64,000 bases of DNA from Geomonas anaerohicana (GTDB lineage: Bacteria; Desulfobacterota; Desulfuromonadia; Geobacterales; Geobacteraceae): positions 47,778 to 111,777 of the forward strand of contig NZ_JAEMHL010000012.1 of assembly GCF_016458305.1 (NCBI RefSeq). The letters are read 5' to 3'. Made by a program: the position numbers and the translations under genes. The notes below the pieces were generated by a model that worked only from the letters and a program-made list of their open reading frames with translations, made no database searches and was not told where the DNA came from. This document shows positions 53,240 to 62,413 of the stretch, piece by piece. Each line of letters opens with the position of its first letter. Position 1 is the stretch's first letter.

Positions 53240-56200
53240 CTACCAGGACGGCGTCTCTTTGTAGTGGCAATCGACGTTGGAACAGGTCTTCGGCTTGATC
53301 GCGGAGGCTACCCCGACGGTGCCGTTGTAGACCGGCAGCAGGCCGCCGAACTGGCGGGCCGGCGTGATGGAAATGGTGCGCCCGGTGCCGGGGATGGCTT
53401 CGCCCATGTTGTGGGAGGCGCCATTATGGCATACACCGCAGACCTGTGTCCACGAGTTACCGACGCCGAAGGCATCGGAGGCGGGGGTCAGCGTGACGTT
53501 GTAGCGCGTCTTCAGGTACGCAATGTGCTTCTCGTGAGCGCCCTTGCCGGTGATCACGCCGGAGCGCTCGGGGAAGGCGGACCAGGTGCCGACGTCGTAG
53601 CCGTGGCAGGTATCGCAGTTGCCGGCCCCGAACTTGATGCCGTCCATGTGGCGGCGGCCGGCCACGGTGCCGCTGCCGTCGCCGTTGTGGCCGTGGCAGC
53701 CGGAGCAGTCGGTCACGTCGGTGTTCATGCCGGAGTGGGTCCCGGCCGGCTCGAACCCGGTGACGCCCGGGACCTTGTGGCAGACGGAGCAGTTGGCGAC
53801 CGACTTGGTGCCGCTAACCACGTAGCCCGCGGAGGTCCAGGACGGGAATACCGAGCTGCCAGCGTTGGTGGCGAGGAGCGTCCCGCCGGTGGCTGCCGGG
53901 TTGTGGCAGTAGGTGTTGTTGCAGGTGGTGCCGCTGTAGGAGGCGGACATCGCACCGTTCTTCGTCGCCAGCCCCTGGAAGACGGGGATGGAGTTGGAGT
54001 TGATGTGGCTGAAGTCGGTCGGCAGCGGGCCGTGGCAGGCCTGGCACGTGTAATCGATCGTCGAGTAGTTGCTGAAGCCGTTCAGCCTCTTCAGGTGTGT
54101 CTGGTGCGCACCGACCTTGGGATCGTTGCTGACCTGGCCGATGCCGGTCAGGGTACCGGTGAGCCCGTTGGCGTTTCTCGGCGGCGCCACCACGTAACGG
54201 TTGTCCGGGGTGATGGTGGCGGTCTCGGTGCCGTGGCAGCCGGTGCAGCCAAGGCCCGCTACGCCGAAGCCCTTGCCGTGCTTGTGGCAGTCGATGCAGT
54301 CACGGCCGTCGGTACCGAAGTGGTTGCCCAGGGTGGCCGCGGTGGAGTACGGATGTGCCTTGGTACCGCTGGCGCCGGCGGCGTCATAGGTATGGCAGAT
54401 CTCGCAGATCTTGTCGGAGCTGGCCCTCGGCGTCGCGCCGCCGTCCCAGCCCGGAACCGGCTGGGTTTTGCTGGTGCCGGCGGTCCTTCTGTAGTTAATC
54501 GGCTGCCCGGCGCCCGGGAGCTGCCCCTTGCTGGTGTCGGGTGCGGTGACGGTCTCGCGGATGCGATTCACGTTGCGGGTCGCGGCGCCGCCCTGCACGT
54601 GGCAGGTGGTGCAGTCGAACTCGCCGTAGCGTGCACCGGGGATACCCCAGCCACCGTTGGCACTCCACTTGGTGGAGCTGGTGCTATCCGAGTTGTGCAG
54701 CATCGGGTTGTTCACCGTCGAGGTGACCACCTTGTTGGCCGGCGCCGTATGCGATATTGCGGAAACGCCTACCGTCGTCTGGTTGATGACGTTTTTTGCC
54801 GCGGTCGACTTGGCGGAAACGGTAAGGGTCACCGAGCCGAGCTGGCCGGAGCCGAGCGAGAGACTCGGCGCACTGAAGGTCGACGCATTGAAGTCCGTTG
54901 AGTTGCTCTCCGCCGGAATTGCCAGGTTGTAGGTGACCGCGCTGCAGCCGGCGCCGGAGTCGGTGTTCTTCACAGTGACGGTGTACTTCATGGTGCCGCC
55001 GCGGTTGAGGTAGCCGGAGTTGGGGCCTACGATCAGCAGCGGGGTCTTCGGCGTACACGCCACCACGTTGAGGGTGGTCTGCACGTCGCCCGTAGTCACC
55101 GCGGCGTGGTTTGCGTCGGCCACGGTGAAGGCGCGGGTCTTGCTCATGCCGCCCACGTGGTCAACGGTCGCCTTGACGGTAACGGTGGTGGTGACCTGGC
55201 CGCCCGGCGGCAGGGTCAGAGCCGAGTTGCCCAGGGTCGGCGGATCGAAGACGTCGAGCGCGTCGGTGTCGGAAACGCCGAGGTTGAAGGTGGTAGCCCC
55301 GCACCCGCCGTAGTCGTTGTTGATCACCTTCAGGTTGTAGACCGAGGTGCCGCCATCGGTGCTGATGGTGGAGGCGATGCCGCCGGTCGGGGTCAACAGG
55401 GTCAGGGTCGGGTCGTTGCGCACGCAGGCCGCCCCGGTGGTGAAGGTCATCGGTGTGGTCAGTGCGGTCTGGTTGCCGAGGCTGTCTTTCGCCCTTGCCT
55501 GCCAGGTGTAGGTGGTGCCGTAGCCTAAGCCCGCCGGCGCCCACGAGTTGGTGGCGACCCAGCCGGAGTTGGCGTTGTAGCCTGCCCCGTCGGTGATGGT
55601 GAAGTAGTAGGTGACGCCGCCTACACCGGCGTCGGTGGCGGTCGATGCCTGCAGCGCCACGTTAAGCGGCTGGTCGATGGAGGTGTCGACCGGCGATACC
55701 GCGGTAAGGCCGGTCGGCGCGGTTGCGTCGACCACTACTGTGCGGGTGAGGCCGGAGACCAGGGAAACGTTGCCGGCCGCGTCCTTAACCCACGGGTAGA
55801 GGGTGTAGGTGCCGTCGCTTGCCACCGTGTAGGTGGTCGGAGCGGTGGCGCTCCACCCTGCCGCGCCTGCGGCGGGCTGGGCGCTCGTGGTGGTGATCAG
55901 GTAGCGGGACACCGAGGTGCCCACGTCGGTGCCGGTCAGTGCCGCGATCGGAATGTTGCGGCTCGCCGACGGGGTGTTCACGGTGAAGGTGGCGACCGTC
56001 GGAGCGGTCATGTCGACCACCACCGTGACCGGGGTGGCGTAGACCGGCGAGACGTTGCCGCCGCCGTCCTTGGCCCACGGGTACAGGGTGTAGGTGCCGG
56101 CCGCGGCGACCGTGTAGCTGGTCGGCGCGGTGGAGGTCCACGCAGCGTCGGTGCTCAGCGGCGCGGTGGCACTGGTGGTGATCATGTAGCCCGCGATACC

Positions 56201-57847
56201 GCTGCCGCCCACGTTGTCGGTGGCGCCGAAGGAGGTGATCGGCACCGTGAGGGTGTTCACCGGGGTGGTGGCGGCGAAGCCAGCGTTGACGGTCGGCGCC
56301 ACCGCGTCGGAGCTCAAGGGCGTGAGCCCCGCGGTCCAGACATCGGTAGCGTTGTAGTAGTTGGTGTAGGTGTCGTACTCGAAAATCTTATAGTAGTAGG
56401 TGGTGCCGGCCACCAGTCCCACGCTGTCGGGGATGGTAGAGGCGTTCCCCACGTAGCGAACGGTGCCGCCGCTGCCGAACGCCGTGCCGAGGCCGTAGGT
56501 CGTGCCGTCGACAGGCTTCGTGGTGTCGGTCTTGGCGCCAGCGTAACGGATGATGATCACGTTCTGCCCGGGGGTGCCGTAGGTCCAGTTGAGCGTGATG
56601 GTAGTGCTCGTCGCCGTATTGGTCCCCCACGTGGAGGCGGCATGGGTGTTGATCAGGGTGAGCGTGGTGTCCGCGGTGTCGCTACCGGCGAGGACGTTCC
56701 CGCTGGTAATGGCGGAAACCTTCGCCGTAGTTGCAGTGTTGCCGGAGGGAGCCCCTGCCGCACGGGTCTTGTAGGTGACCAGGATCTTGTAGTTCGCGGC
56801 GGTGTTGGTCACCGGGATCGCGGTGCCGCCCGAGAAGGTCCAGGTATCGGAGCCGGGGTTGTTCACCGTGGCGAAGTACTGGGTGGTCCCCGCCTCGTTC
56901 CAGATCTGCATGCTGGCGATGGCGGCGTTGTTGGTCGTGGTCACGGTGAGGCCGGTGACGGTATCGGTGGTGCCGGCGGAGCCGGTCACCAGTGAGAAGC
57001 CGTCGATCTTCTGGCTGGCGGCGCCAGGCGCCACGTTGGCGGTGGTGCCCACGGTGCCGTTGCCCAGCGTGGTGGTAGCCGGGTTGAGTCCGATGACCGC
57101 GAAGCCGTAGCGCTGGGTGGACCAAGTGGGGAGCGGGTTTTCCGTCCCGGTGGCGGTGATCTGCTTGGAACCGACCGCGTCCTCGTAGAGGGTGCCGTTG
57201 GCCGTATCGAAGTGCTCGGTGTAACCGGCCGGGACCGTGGCGGTTAGCGCCGTGTTCACGTTGGAGCCGTAGATGGCCCAGCCGCCGTTGGTCACGTTGA
57301 TGGTTCCGGAGGTCGGCGTGGTAGCCGAGGTATCCGAGGCCACCGCACGCGAACCGGTGATCGGCGTGGTCTGGTCGACGTTGGAGTAGAAGGCCGCCGA
57401 GAGGCCGCAGCCGGTCTGCGGCGTGGAGTTCCAGGTCACCGCGAAGTTGGTGCTGGTCGCCGCGGCGATGCCGGTCTCCTTAAGGTAACCGAACCAGACC
57501 TTCTGGCGGCTCGTGGTGTCGGTCGCCACGATCTTGGTCAGCGTCTGCCCGCCGTAGGTGACCGTCGGGGAGAAGGTGGTGATGGCCGTGGAGTAGTCGG
57601 CCACCACCTTGACCACCAGCAGGCGGTTGCTCGCCGTCGGCTTGGCCAGTGTCATGGTGCTGAAGGTCGAGGTGGTGCCGGTGCCGAGGATGGCCCACTG
57701 GGTCTGCACCGCTACCGCGGCCTGGGCGTCCCTCACCTGCTTCATCTGCAAAAGGAGCACGGTCGCCAACATGGTGAACATCGCGATCAGGCAGGCTCTA
57801 GCACCCCACCCCATACCCTTTATATTTTTAACGATCACTTTTCCCAT
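53240..57847 (-). CDS. Exported giant multiheme protein, N-terminal beta domains then 9 CXXCH and 2 CX4CH
   Basis: 1535 residues. The N-terminal hydrophobic segment (ACLIAMFTMLATVLLLQM) may be a signal or anchor. About the first 1000 residues have no heme motif: fibronectin/Ig-like repeats such as TLTLNWTY, then PLSTDAAWTSTAPTSYTVAA and PAAGAAGWSATAPTTYTVAS, which repeat each other. Hemes follow in the last third: CTTCH, CEICH, CIDCH, CTGCH, CQACH, CSVCH, CSGCH, CDTCH, CGVCH and the CX4CH sites CNNTYCH and CSNVDCH. It probably reaches from the cell surface with heme at one end. Start has AGGTG upstream. Confidence 0.87.
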   Translation of the reverse strand: MGKVIVKNIKGMGWGARACLIAMFTMLATVLLLQMKQVRDAQAAVAVQTQWAILGTGTTSTFSTMTLAKPTASNRLLVVKVVADYSTAITTFSPTVTYGGQTLTKIVATDTTSRQKVWFGYLKETGIAAATSTNFAVTWNSTPQTGCGLSAAFYSNVDQTTPITGSRAVASDTSATTPTSGTINVTNGGWAIYGSNVNTALTATVPAGYTEHFDTANGTLYEDAVGSKQITATGTENPLPTWSTQRYGFAVIGLNPATTTLGNGTVGTTANVAPGAASQKIDGFSLVTGSAGTTDTVTGLTVTTTNNAAIASMQIWNEAGTTQYFATVNNPGSDTWTFSGGTAIPVTNTAANYKILVTYKTRAAGAPSGNTATTAKVSAITSGNVLAGSDTADTTLTLINTHAASTWGTNTATSTTITLNWTYGTPGQNVIIIRYAGAKTDTTKPVDGTTYGLGTAFGSGGTVRYVGNASTIPDSVGLVAGTTYYYKIFEYDTYTNYYNATDVWTAGLTPLSSDAVAPTVNAGFAATTPVNTLTVPITSFGATDNVGGSGIAGYMITTSATAPLSTDAAWTSTAPTSYTVAAAGTYTLYPWAKDGGGNVSPVYATPVTVVVDMTAPTVATFTVNTPSASRNIPIAALTGTDVGTSVSRYLITTTSAQPAAGAAGWSATAPTTYTVASDGTYTLYPWVKDAAGNVSLVSGLTRTVVVDATAPTGLTAVSPVDTSIDQPLNVALQASTATDAGVGGVTYYFTITDGAGYNANSGWVATNSWAPAGLGYGTTYTWQARAKDSLGNQTALTTPMTFTTGAACVRNDPTLTLLTPTGGIASTISTDGGTSVYNLKVINNDYGGCGATTFNLGVSDTDALDVFDPPTLGNSALTLPPGGQVTTTVTVKATVDHVGGMSKTRAFTVADANHAAVTTGDVQTTLNVVACTPKTPLLIVGPNSGYLNRGGTMKYTVTVKNTDSGAGCSAVTYNLAIPAESNSTDFNASTFSAPSLSLGSGQLGSVTLTVSAKSTAAKNVINQTTVGVSAISHTAPANKVVTSTVNNPMLHNSDSTSSTKWSANGGWGIPGARYGEFDCTTCHVQGGAATRNVNRIRETVTAPDTSKGQLPGAGQPINYRRTAGTSKTQPVPGWDGGATPRASSDKICEICHTYDAAGASGTKAHPYSTAATLGNHFGTDGRDCIDCHKHGKGFGVAGLGCTGCHGTETATITPDNRYVVAPPRNANGLTGTLTGIGQVSNDPKVGAHQTHLKRLNGFSNYSTIDYTCQACHGPLPTDFSHINSNSIPVFQGLATKNGAMSASYSGTTCNNTYCHNPAATGGTLLATNAGSSVFPSWTSAGYVVSGTKSVANCSVCHKVPGVTGFEPAGTHSGMNTDVTDCSGCHGHNGDGSGTVAGRRHMDGIKFGAGNCDTCHGYDVGTWSAFPERSGVITGKGAHEKHIAYLKTRYNVTLTPASDAFGVGNSWTQVCGVCHNGASHNMGEAIPGTGRTISITPARQFGGLLPVYNGTVGVASAIKPKTCSNVDCHYKETPSW

Positions 57848-57918
57848 GTCAGTTCACCTGCCTTTGCACTCGATGTGTCGTGGTTGCGTGCTTCTTGGTT
57901 ATACACATTCATGCCCCC

Positions 57919-60900
57919 CTATTGCGGCAGCCCGACGTGGCAGGCTGCGCAGGCCAGCGGCCCCTTGGTGCGCCACTCCATCTGCGTGCCGTTGTGGCAG
58001 GCGACGGTGGAGCAGGTGCCGCCGACGTAGCTCGGGGTAGTCCGGGCCTGGTCGTAGGAAGCGGCGGTCTTGTAACCGTTCACGCGGGTCCAGGAGGTGT
58101 AGACCGACTGGACTGCGTCGACACCCGGCCTGAGCTGCGCCTTGGACTTGATGTTGAACGGACTCATGAATACCACGTCGACGTCGCCGTTGATGTGGGT
58201 CTGGTTGGTGGCCAGTACCTGCAGGTTCCCTTTGAGCGGTGCCGAGCTGCCGTGGCAGCTGGAGCAGGCGTTACCCTTGTCGTTGTAGGACACGGTGACG
58301 GTCGCGTTGTGGCACAGGTTGCAGCTGAAGGTGGTCGAGGTGTTCGGGTCGCCGTGTGCGGCGCCGGAGCTTACCCCGCCGGCAACCGGGATCCTCGCGC
58401 TGTAGCCGTCGAAGATGTCGGCGTAGTGGTTGCCGATCACGTGACGACCGTGGGCCGCGGAACCTTCCTTGCCGCCGCTGTTGGGCGAGTTGCCGTGGCA
58501 CTGGGCGCACCTGTCGACGCTGCCCCACGGGTCGGTCGCGTACCAGTTCGGGGTGGTCTGGAACTGGTACTGGCTGGTGGTCTCGGATACGAAGCCGTTG
58601 GAGTGGCAGTACACGTTGGAGCAGACCACGTTGCTACCCATGGTGTAGTTGACGACCCAGGGGCCGCCCGCCTTGTTCTTGGTCTTGACGGTGCCGGCCA
58701 GGCTGTGGCTCGGGTCGAGGTCGAGCTCGACGGTACCGTTTTTGTGCGAACCGGAATCCATCGGATGGCAGAAGCCGCAGCCGTATTTCGGGAAGCCATC
58801 CTTGTACTCGATGGAGTAGATCCAGGAGGTGTCGATGAAGTCGCCGTTGGAAAGCTTCTTACCGGCCAGGAACAGTTCCGCGTCGGTATGCATCTTGTGC
58901 GCGCCGATGAGCTCCTTGTTGACGCAGGTCGGATCGTTCTGTCCGCAGGCGTTCACCGAGGAGTGGCAGCCCAGGCAGTCGTCGACGGTGACCTCGATGG
59001 AACCGTCCAGGTGTTTGCTCTTGTCCACGAAGGCCACGTTGGACTGCGCCACGTGGTTGTGGCAGGCGCTGCAGTTGGTGCTGGTCGTGTGCGGGTATGC
59101 CGGCGGGTACATGTGGCACTTGTTGCAGCCGGTGCCGCCGAGGTAAGCCGGGTCGTTCCAGGACGGGGCCGAACCGGTACCCTGAGCAGAGCCATCGCCT
59201 TTTCTGAGGCCGGCGTGGCAGTAAGTGTTGTTGCAGATCCGCCCACTGGCGGTGTAGCTCGGCGCCATGGCGGCACCTTCCACGCCACCCGCGATGCTCG
59301 GGTGCGTGGCCAGCGAGCCCCAGGTGAGGGTCGCCGGCAGGCCGTCCATGTGGCCGGCTGCGTCAACCGTGGCCGGTACCGAGTGGCACTGGTCGCAGGT
59401 GATCGGGTTGGAGTAGTTGTGGCTCCCCGCCAGGTGCGAGACGTGGGTGCCGGTGTAGGGGCTCGCCGGGCTCCCCGCGGTGTCCTTGAAGGTGGCCGAA
59501 GTCTGGGCGGTGTTGGCCGAGCCGTGGCACTTCTCGCAGGTCGGCAGCGTGGTCGAGACGCCCCAGTTGCGGGTCGCGCGGCCGTGGCAGGCGCTGGTGG
59601 AGCAGGTGCCGTAGCCGTCGCCCGGGGTGTTGTCCACCTGCTGCGAGTAGGTGGTGCCGGTCGCCTTGGCGGTGAAGGCGAGGTTGATGGTGCCGTCGGC
59701 GTGGGTTGCGCCGGTGCTGCCAGCCGAGTAACCGGTGCCGTGGCACATGGAGCAGCTGTACGCGGAGTCCACGGTGTGGCGCTTGTGGCTCCCCAAGTTC
59801 AGGTCGTTGGCGTTCTCCTGCAGGGTCGACATGTCCTTGTGGCAGGAGGCGCAGGTCATGGAGCCGTTGGCGCCCCAGCTCGGGTTGCCGAAGGTGGTGG
59901 CGGTACCGTTGCCGCCGGGCGCCTGGACGTTGCTGTGGCAGTAGTTGGTGCAGGTCTTGGTGTCCTGTGCGTAGCTGCCGCCCATGGCGAAGTCGACGTC
60001 GCGGACGCGGTTCACGTGGTTGGAGGAGTAATCGCGCATCTTGAAGGCGACACCCTGGTCCACGGTGGTGTTGTGGCAGTTGGCGCAGCCGCGGGAGTCG
60101 GTCATGGAAGCGGTGTGCTTCTCGTGGCTGTTGGCGGTCTTGAGCGTGCCGTCGTACTTGTTTGCGTAGTTCGGAGCGCCTGCTGCGCTTGTCCAGGTGG
60201 CCCCTGCCGCGCGGCCGTGGCAGCCGTTGCAGGAGAGCTTCGCGTTGCCGCCCCAGGCCTTCTGGCCGGTCATGCTGACGAACACCGGCACCTGCTGGCC
60301 GGAGCTGTGGCAGTAGGCGTTGGAGCAGATGCCGCTCGACGTGCTGTAGCTCGAACGCCCACCCGCCTTGACGCCGGAGTAGTCCTTGAAGTTGTCCAGG
60401 TGGCCGGTGCCGGTGACCACGGTGTTGCTGGCAAGCGATACGGTGAGCGCATGGCACTCGGCGCACATAAGGTTGTTGCCGCGTCCCATGGTGGTGTAGT
60501 TGTTCATGTGCGACTGGTGCTTGCCGGTCGCCATCATCGGGGTGCCCAGCCCTGCGGCGCCGCCGTGGCAGCCCGAGCAGTTGGCCGGCATGTTGCCGCC
60601 CCAGACCGGGGTCTGGGCCTGAACGCCGTTGCCGTTGGAGTGGCAGGAGTTGTAGCAGGTGCCGTCATAGGTGCCGATCGGGTGCTTCGTGACCGGGGAG
60701 GCGCTGTAGTTGATCGCCTCGACGGTGCCGTTGGCGTGGGAGAGTCCCCCCGAGACGCCGGCAGCCGCGCCGTTGTGGCACTTGTCGCAGCCGGTACCCG
60801 GCTGGGCCAGGTGCTTCGCGTGGCTGCCGGTAGCCGGCGCGCCGTTGGCGGCGAAGGCGCCGGTCCCCTTGTGGCAGGAGGCGCAGCCGGTGCTGCTGCC

Positions 60901-62274
60901 CCATACCGGGGACTCCAGCGCGGCGGTGCTGTAAGGGTCGGCATGGCAGGATGCAGTCAGACAGGTCCCGGTGTAGGTGCCCGGGGCATGCTTGGCAACC
61001 GGCGTCGCGGTGTAGTCGTTGGCGACCTCGACGGTGCCGTTGGCGTGGGAAAGACCGCCGCTGGTGTTCTTCACCGCGCCGTCGTGGCACTGGTTGCAGG
61101 CCGAACCGGCAAGCGCCATGTGCGAGTCGTGGCTGCCGGTGGCCGGAGCGCCGCTGGCGGCGAACTGGCCGATGCCGTTGTGGCAGGCGGCGCAGCCGGC
61201 CGAGGTGCCCCACACCGGCGAGGTGGTGGAAGCGGTCGAGTAGGGGCTGGCATGGCACGATGCCGTGGAGCAGCGGCCGTAGCCGTTACCCGGGGCGCCC
61301 GCCTTGTCGTAGCTGCCGGCGGCCACATCAATGTTGCCGTCCGCATGGGTCGGCGCATTGTAAGAGGTGGGCGACGCGTTGACGTGACAGTTGCTGCAGT
61401 CGCCGTTGGAGGCCAGGTGACGGCTGTGGCTACCGGTGGCGAGAGTGCTGGTCCTGTGGCAGGTGCTGCAGGCGCCGGAGGACGGGTTGCCCCAGTTCGG
61501 CGTCGCGTAGTCGCCGGCGCCCAGGGGGCCGCCGGTCGCGTTCTGGCCCGGGCTGTGGCAGTACATGTTGGAGCAGCTACCCACTACCCGCGTTGCGCTC
61601 TGGCTCGGCAGGTAGGCGAAGTTGGACCCGGCGTAGGAGCCGACGGTCACCGCTATGTTCCGCCCGGCGCTGGTGGCGTGCTGGAACGGCTTCGCATTCT
61701 GGGTGTGATCCACGTGGCACTTGGCGCAGACGGTAAGATCGCTGCCGTACACCGCCAAATGCTGGGGATGGGCGTTACTGGTGGGTGCCGCCAGGTGGCA
61801 GACCCCGCAGTTGGTCGCGTTGGGTAGATCGAGGGCCGTGATGCCCCATTCCGGAGTCGTTTGCTCGAAATGGCAGTTCACGTTGGAGCAGGTACCAAGG
61901 ACCGCGGGAGGAACCGAGGTCTGGTTGAAGAAGCCCCTGCTGTAGCTGGCACCCGCGTGACCATTCAGGTTCGGCTGCACCTGGATGACGCCGTCGCGGT
62001 GGCCGGTGGTGGTCACCTGAGCGCCATGGCACTTGGTGCAACTGATAGCCGACGCTGTCGCATGCGTCTGGTGGTTGCCGCGGAATGCACCGGTGTCCGG
62101 CTCGCGCTCACCCGTAGCCGAGTCAAGCGGAGGCATGGTATGGCAGTCGACGCACGTGAGGTTGTATTGCGGCGCGGCCAGCGCCTGCGATGCAGCGAAC
62201 ATCACAATTCCGAACACCAAAAGCGGAAGGAGGGCTCGGAAATTGCCATATCCAGGTCTGCGGTAGCTCTTCAT
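57919..62274 (-). CDS. Exported giant multiheme cytochrome, 26 CXXCH, 9 CX4CH and 2 CX3CH (37 heme-type motifs)
   Basis: About 1451 residues from the ATG at 62274 (AAGGAGCTTAAC upstream); a longer frame to 62340 adds an unlikely leader. A signal peptide ends near SQALA-AP. Heme motifs run throughout: I count 26 CXXCH, nine CX4CH (for example CSNVNCH, CSNMYCH, CSTASCH) and two CX3CH (CYNSCH at 60640-60657, CTNYCH at 59935-59952). A unit of about 100 residues, roughly CX4CH-18-CXXCH-27-CXXCH, is repeated at least three times between about 60640 and 61290. The protein is likely outer-surface or extracellular; an electron conduit role is inferred. Confidence 0.92.
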   Translation of the reverse strand: MKSYRRPGYGNFRALLPLLVFGIVMFAASQALAAPQYNLTCVDCHTMPPLDSATGEREPDTGAFRGNHQTHATASAISCTKCHGAQVTTTGHRDGVIQVQPNLNGHAGASYSRGFFNQTSVPPAVLGTCSNVNCHFEQTTPEWGITALDLPNATNCGVCHLAAPTSNAHPQHLAVYGSDLTVCAKCHVDHTQNAKPFQHATSAGRNIAVTVGSYAGSNFAYLPSQSATRVVGSCSNMYCHSPGQNATGGPLGAGDYATPNWGNPSSGACSTCHRTSTLATGSHSRHLASNGDCSNCHVNASPTSYNAPTHADGNIDVAAGSYDKAGAPGNGYGRCSTASCHASPYSTASTTSPVWGTSAGCAACHNGIGQFAASGAPATGSHDSHMALAGSACNQCHDGAVKNTSGGLSHANGTVEVANDYTATPVAKHAPGTYTGTCLTASCHADPYSTAALESPVWGSSTGCASCHKGTGAFAANGAPATGSHAKHLAQPGTGCDKCHNGAAAGVSGGLSHANGTVEAINYSASPVTKHPIGTYDGTCYNSCHSNGNGVQAQTPVWGGNMPANCSGCHGGAAGLGTPMMATGKHQSHMNNYTTMGRGNNLMCAECHALTVSLASNTVVTGTGHLDNFKDYSGVKAGGRSSYSTSSGICSNAYCHSSGQQVPVFVSMTGQKAWGGNAKLSCNGCHGRAAGATWTSAAGAPNYANKYDGTLKTANSHEKHTASMTDSRGCANCHNTTVDQGVAFKMRDYSSNHVNRVRDVDFAMGGSYAQDTKTCTNYCHSNVQAPGGNGTATTFGNPSWGANGSMTCASCHKDMSTLQENANDLNLGSHKRHTVDSAYSCSMCHGTGYSAGSTGATHADGTINLAFTAKATGTTYSQQVDNTPGDGYGTCSTSACHGRATRNWGVSTTLPTCEKCHGSANTAQTSATFKDTAGSPASPYTGTHVSHLAGSHNYSNPITCDQCHSVPATVDAAGHMDGLPATLTWGSLATHPSIAGGVEGAAMAPSYTASGRICNNTYCHAGLRKGDGSAQGTGSAPSWNDPAYLGGTGCNKCHMYPPAYPHTTSTNCSACHNHVAQSNVAFVDKSKHLDGSIEVTVDDCLGCHSSVNACGQNDPTCVNKELIGAHKMHTDAELFLAGKKLSNGDFIDTSWIYSIEYKDGFPKYGCGFCHPMDSGSHKNGTVELDLDPSHSLAGTVKTKNKAGGPWVVNYTMGSNVVCSNVYCHSNGFVSETTSQYQFQTTPNWYATDPWGSVDRCAQCHGNSPNSGGKEGSAAHGRHVIGNHYADIFDGYSARIPVAGGVSSGAAHGDPNTSTTFSCNLCHNATVTVSYNDKGNACSSCHGSSAPLKGNLQVLATNQTHINGDVDVVFMSPFNIKSKAQLRPGVDAVQSVYTSWTRVNGYKTAASYDQARTTPSYVGGTCSTVACHNGTQMEWRTKGPLACAACHVGLPQ

Positions 62275-62323
62275 GTTAAGCTCCTTCTGTAAACCCTTAT
62301 CTAAATGCCTGAGACTGCCAATT

Positions 62324-62352
62324 TCCGGCGGGGGGGGCACCCCCCGCCGGAG
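62324..62352. terminator. G/C-rich hairpin between two giant cytochrome genes
   Basis: CCGGCGGGGGG and CCCCCCGCCGG form a stem with a short loop; T-tract (GTTTTT) is present on the plus-strand side only. On the minus strand, where both genes lie, it has no T-tract, so it may stabilise or separate transcript ends instead of terminating efficiently. Confidence 0.55.
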
Positions 62353-62413
62353 TTTTTAACATGCTTCTACTGCATTGGTAAAGCCAATTTCAGTCTTAAC
62401 TAATCGAAAATAA

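Noticed and set aside
57880..61827. Plus-strand frame of 1315 codons opposite the 37-motif cytochrome
   Set aside because: It is the antisense shadow of a GC-rich, repeat-rich gene; it has low-complexity Val/Gly/Ala content, no domain, and the minus strand shows regular heme motifs, signal peptide and ribosome site.
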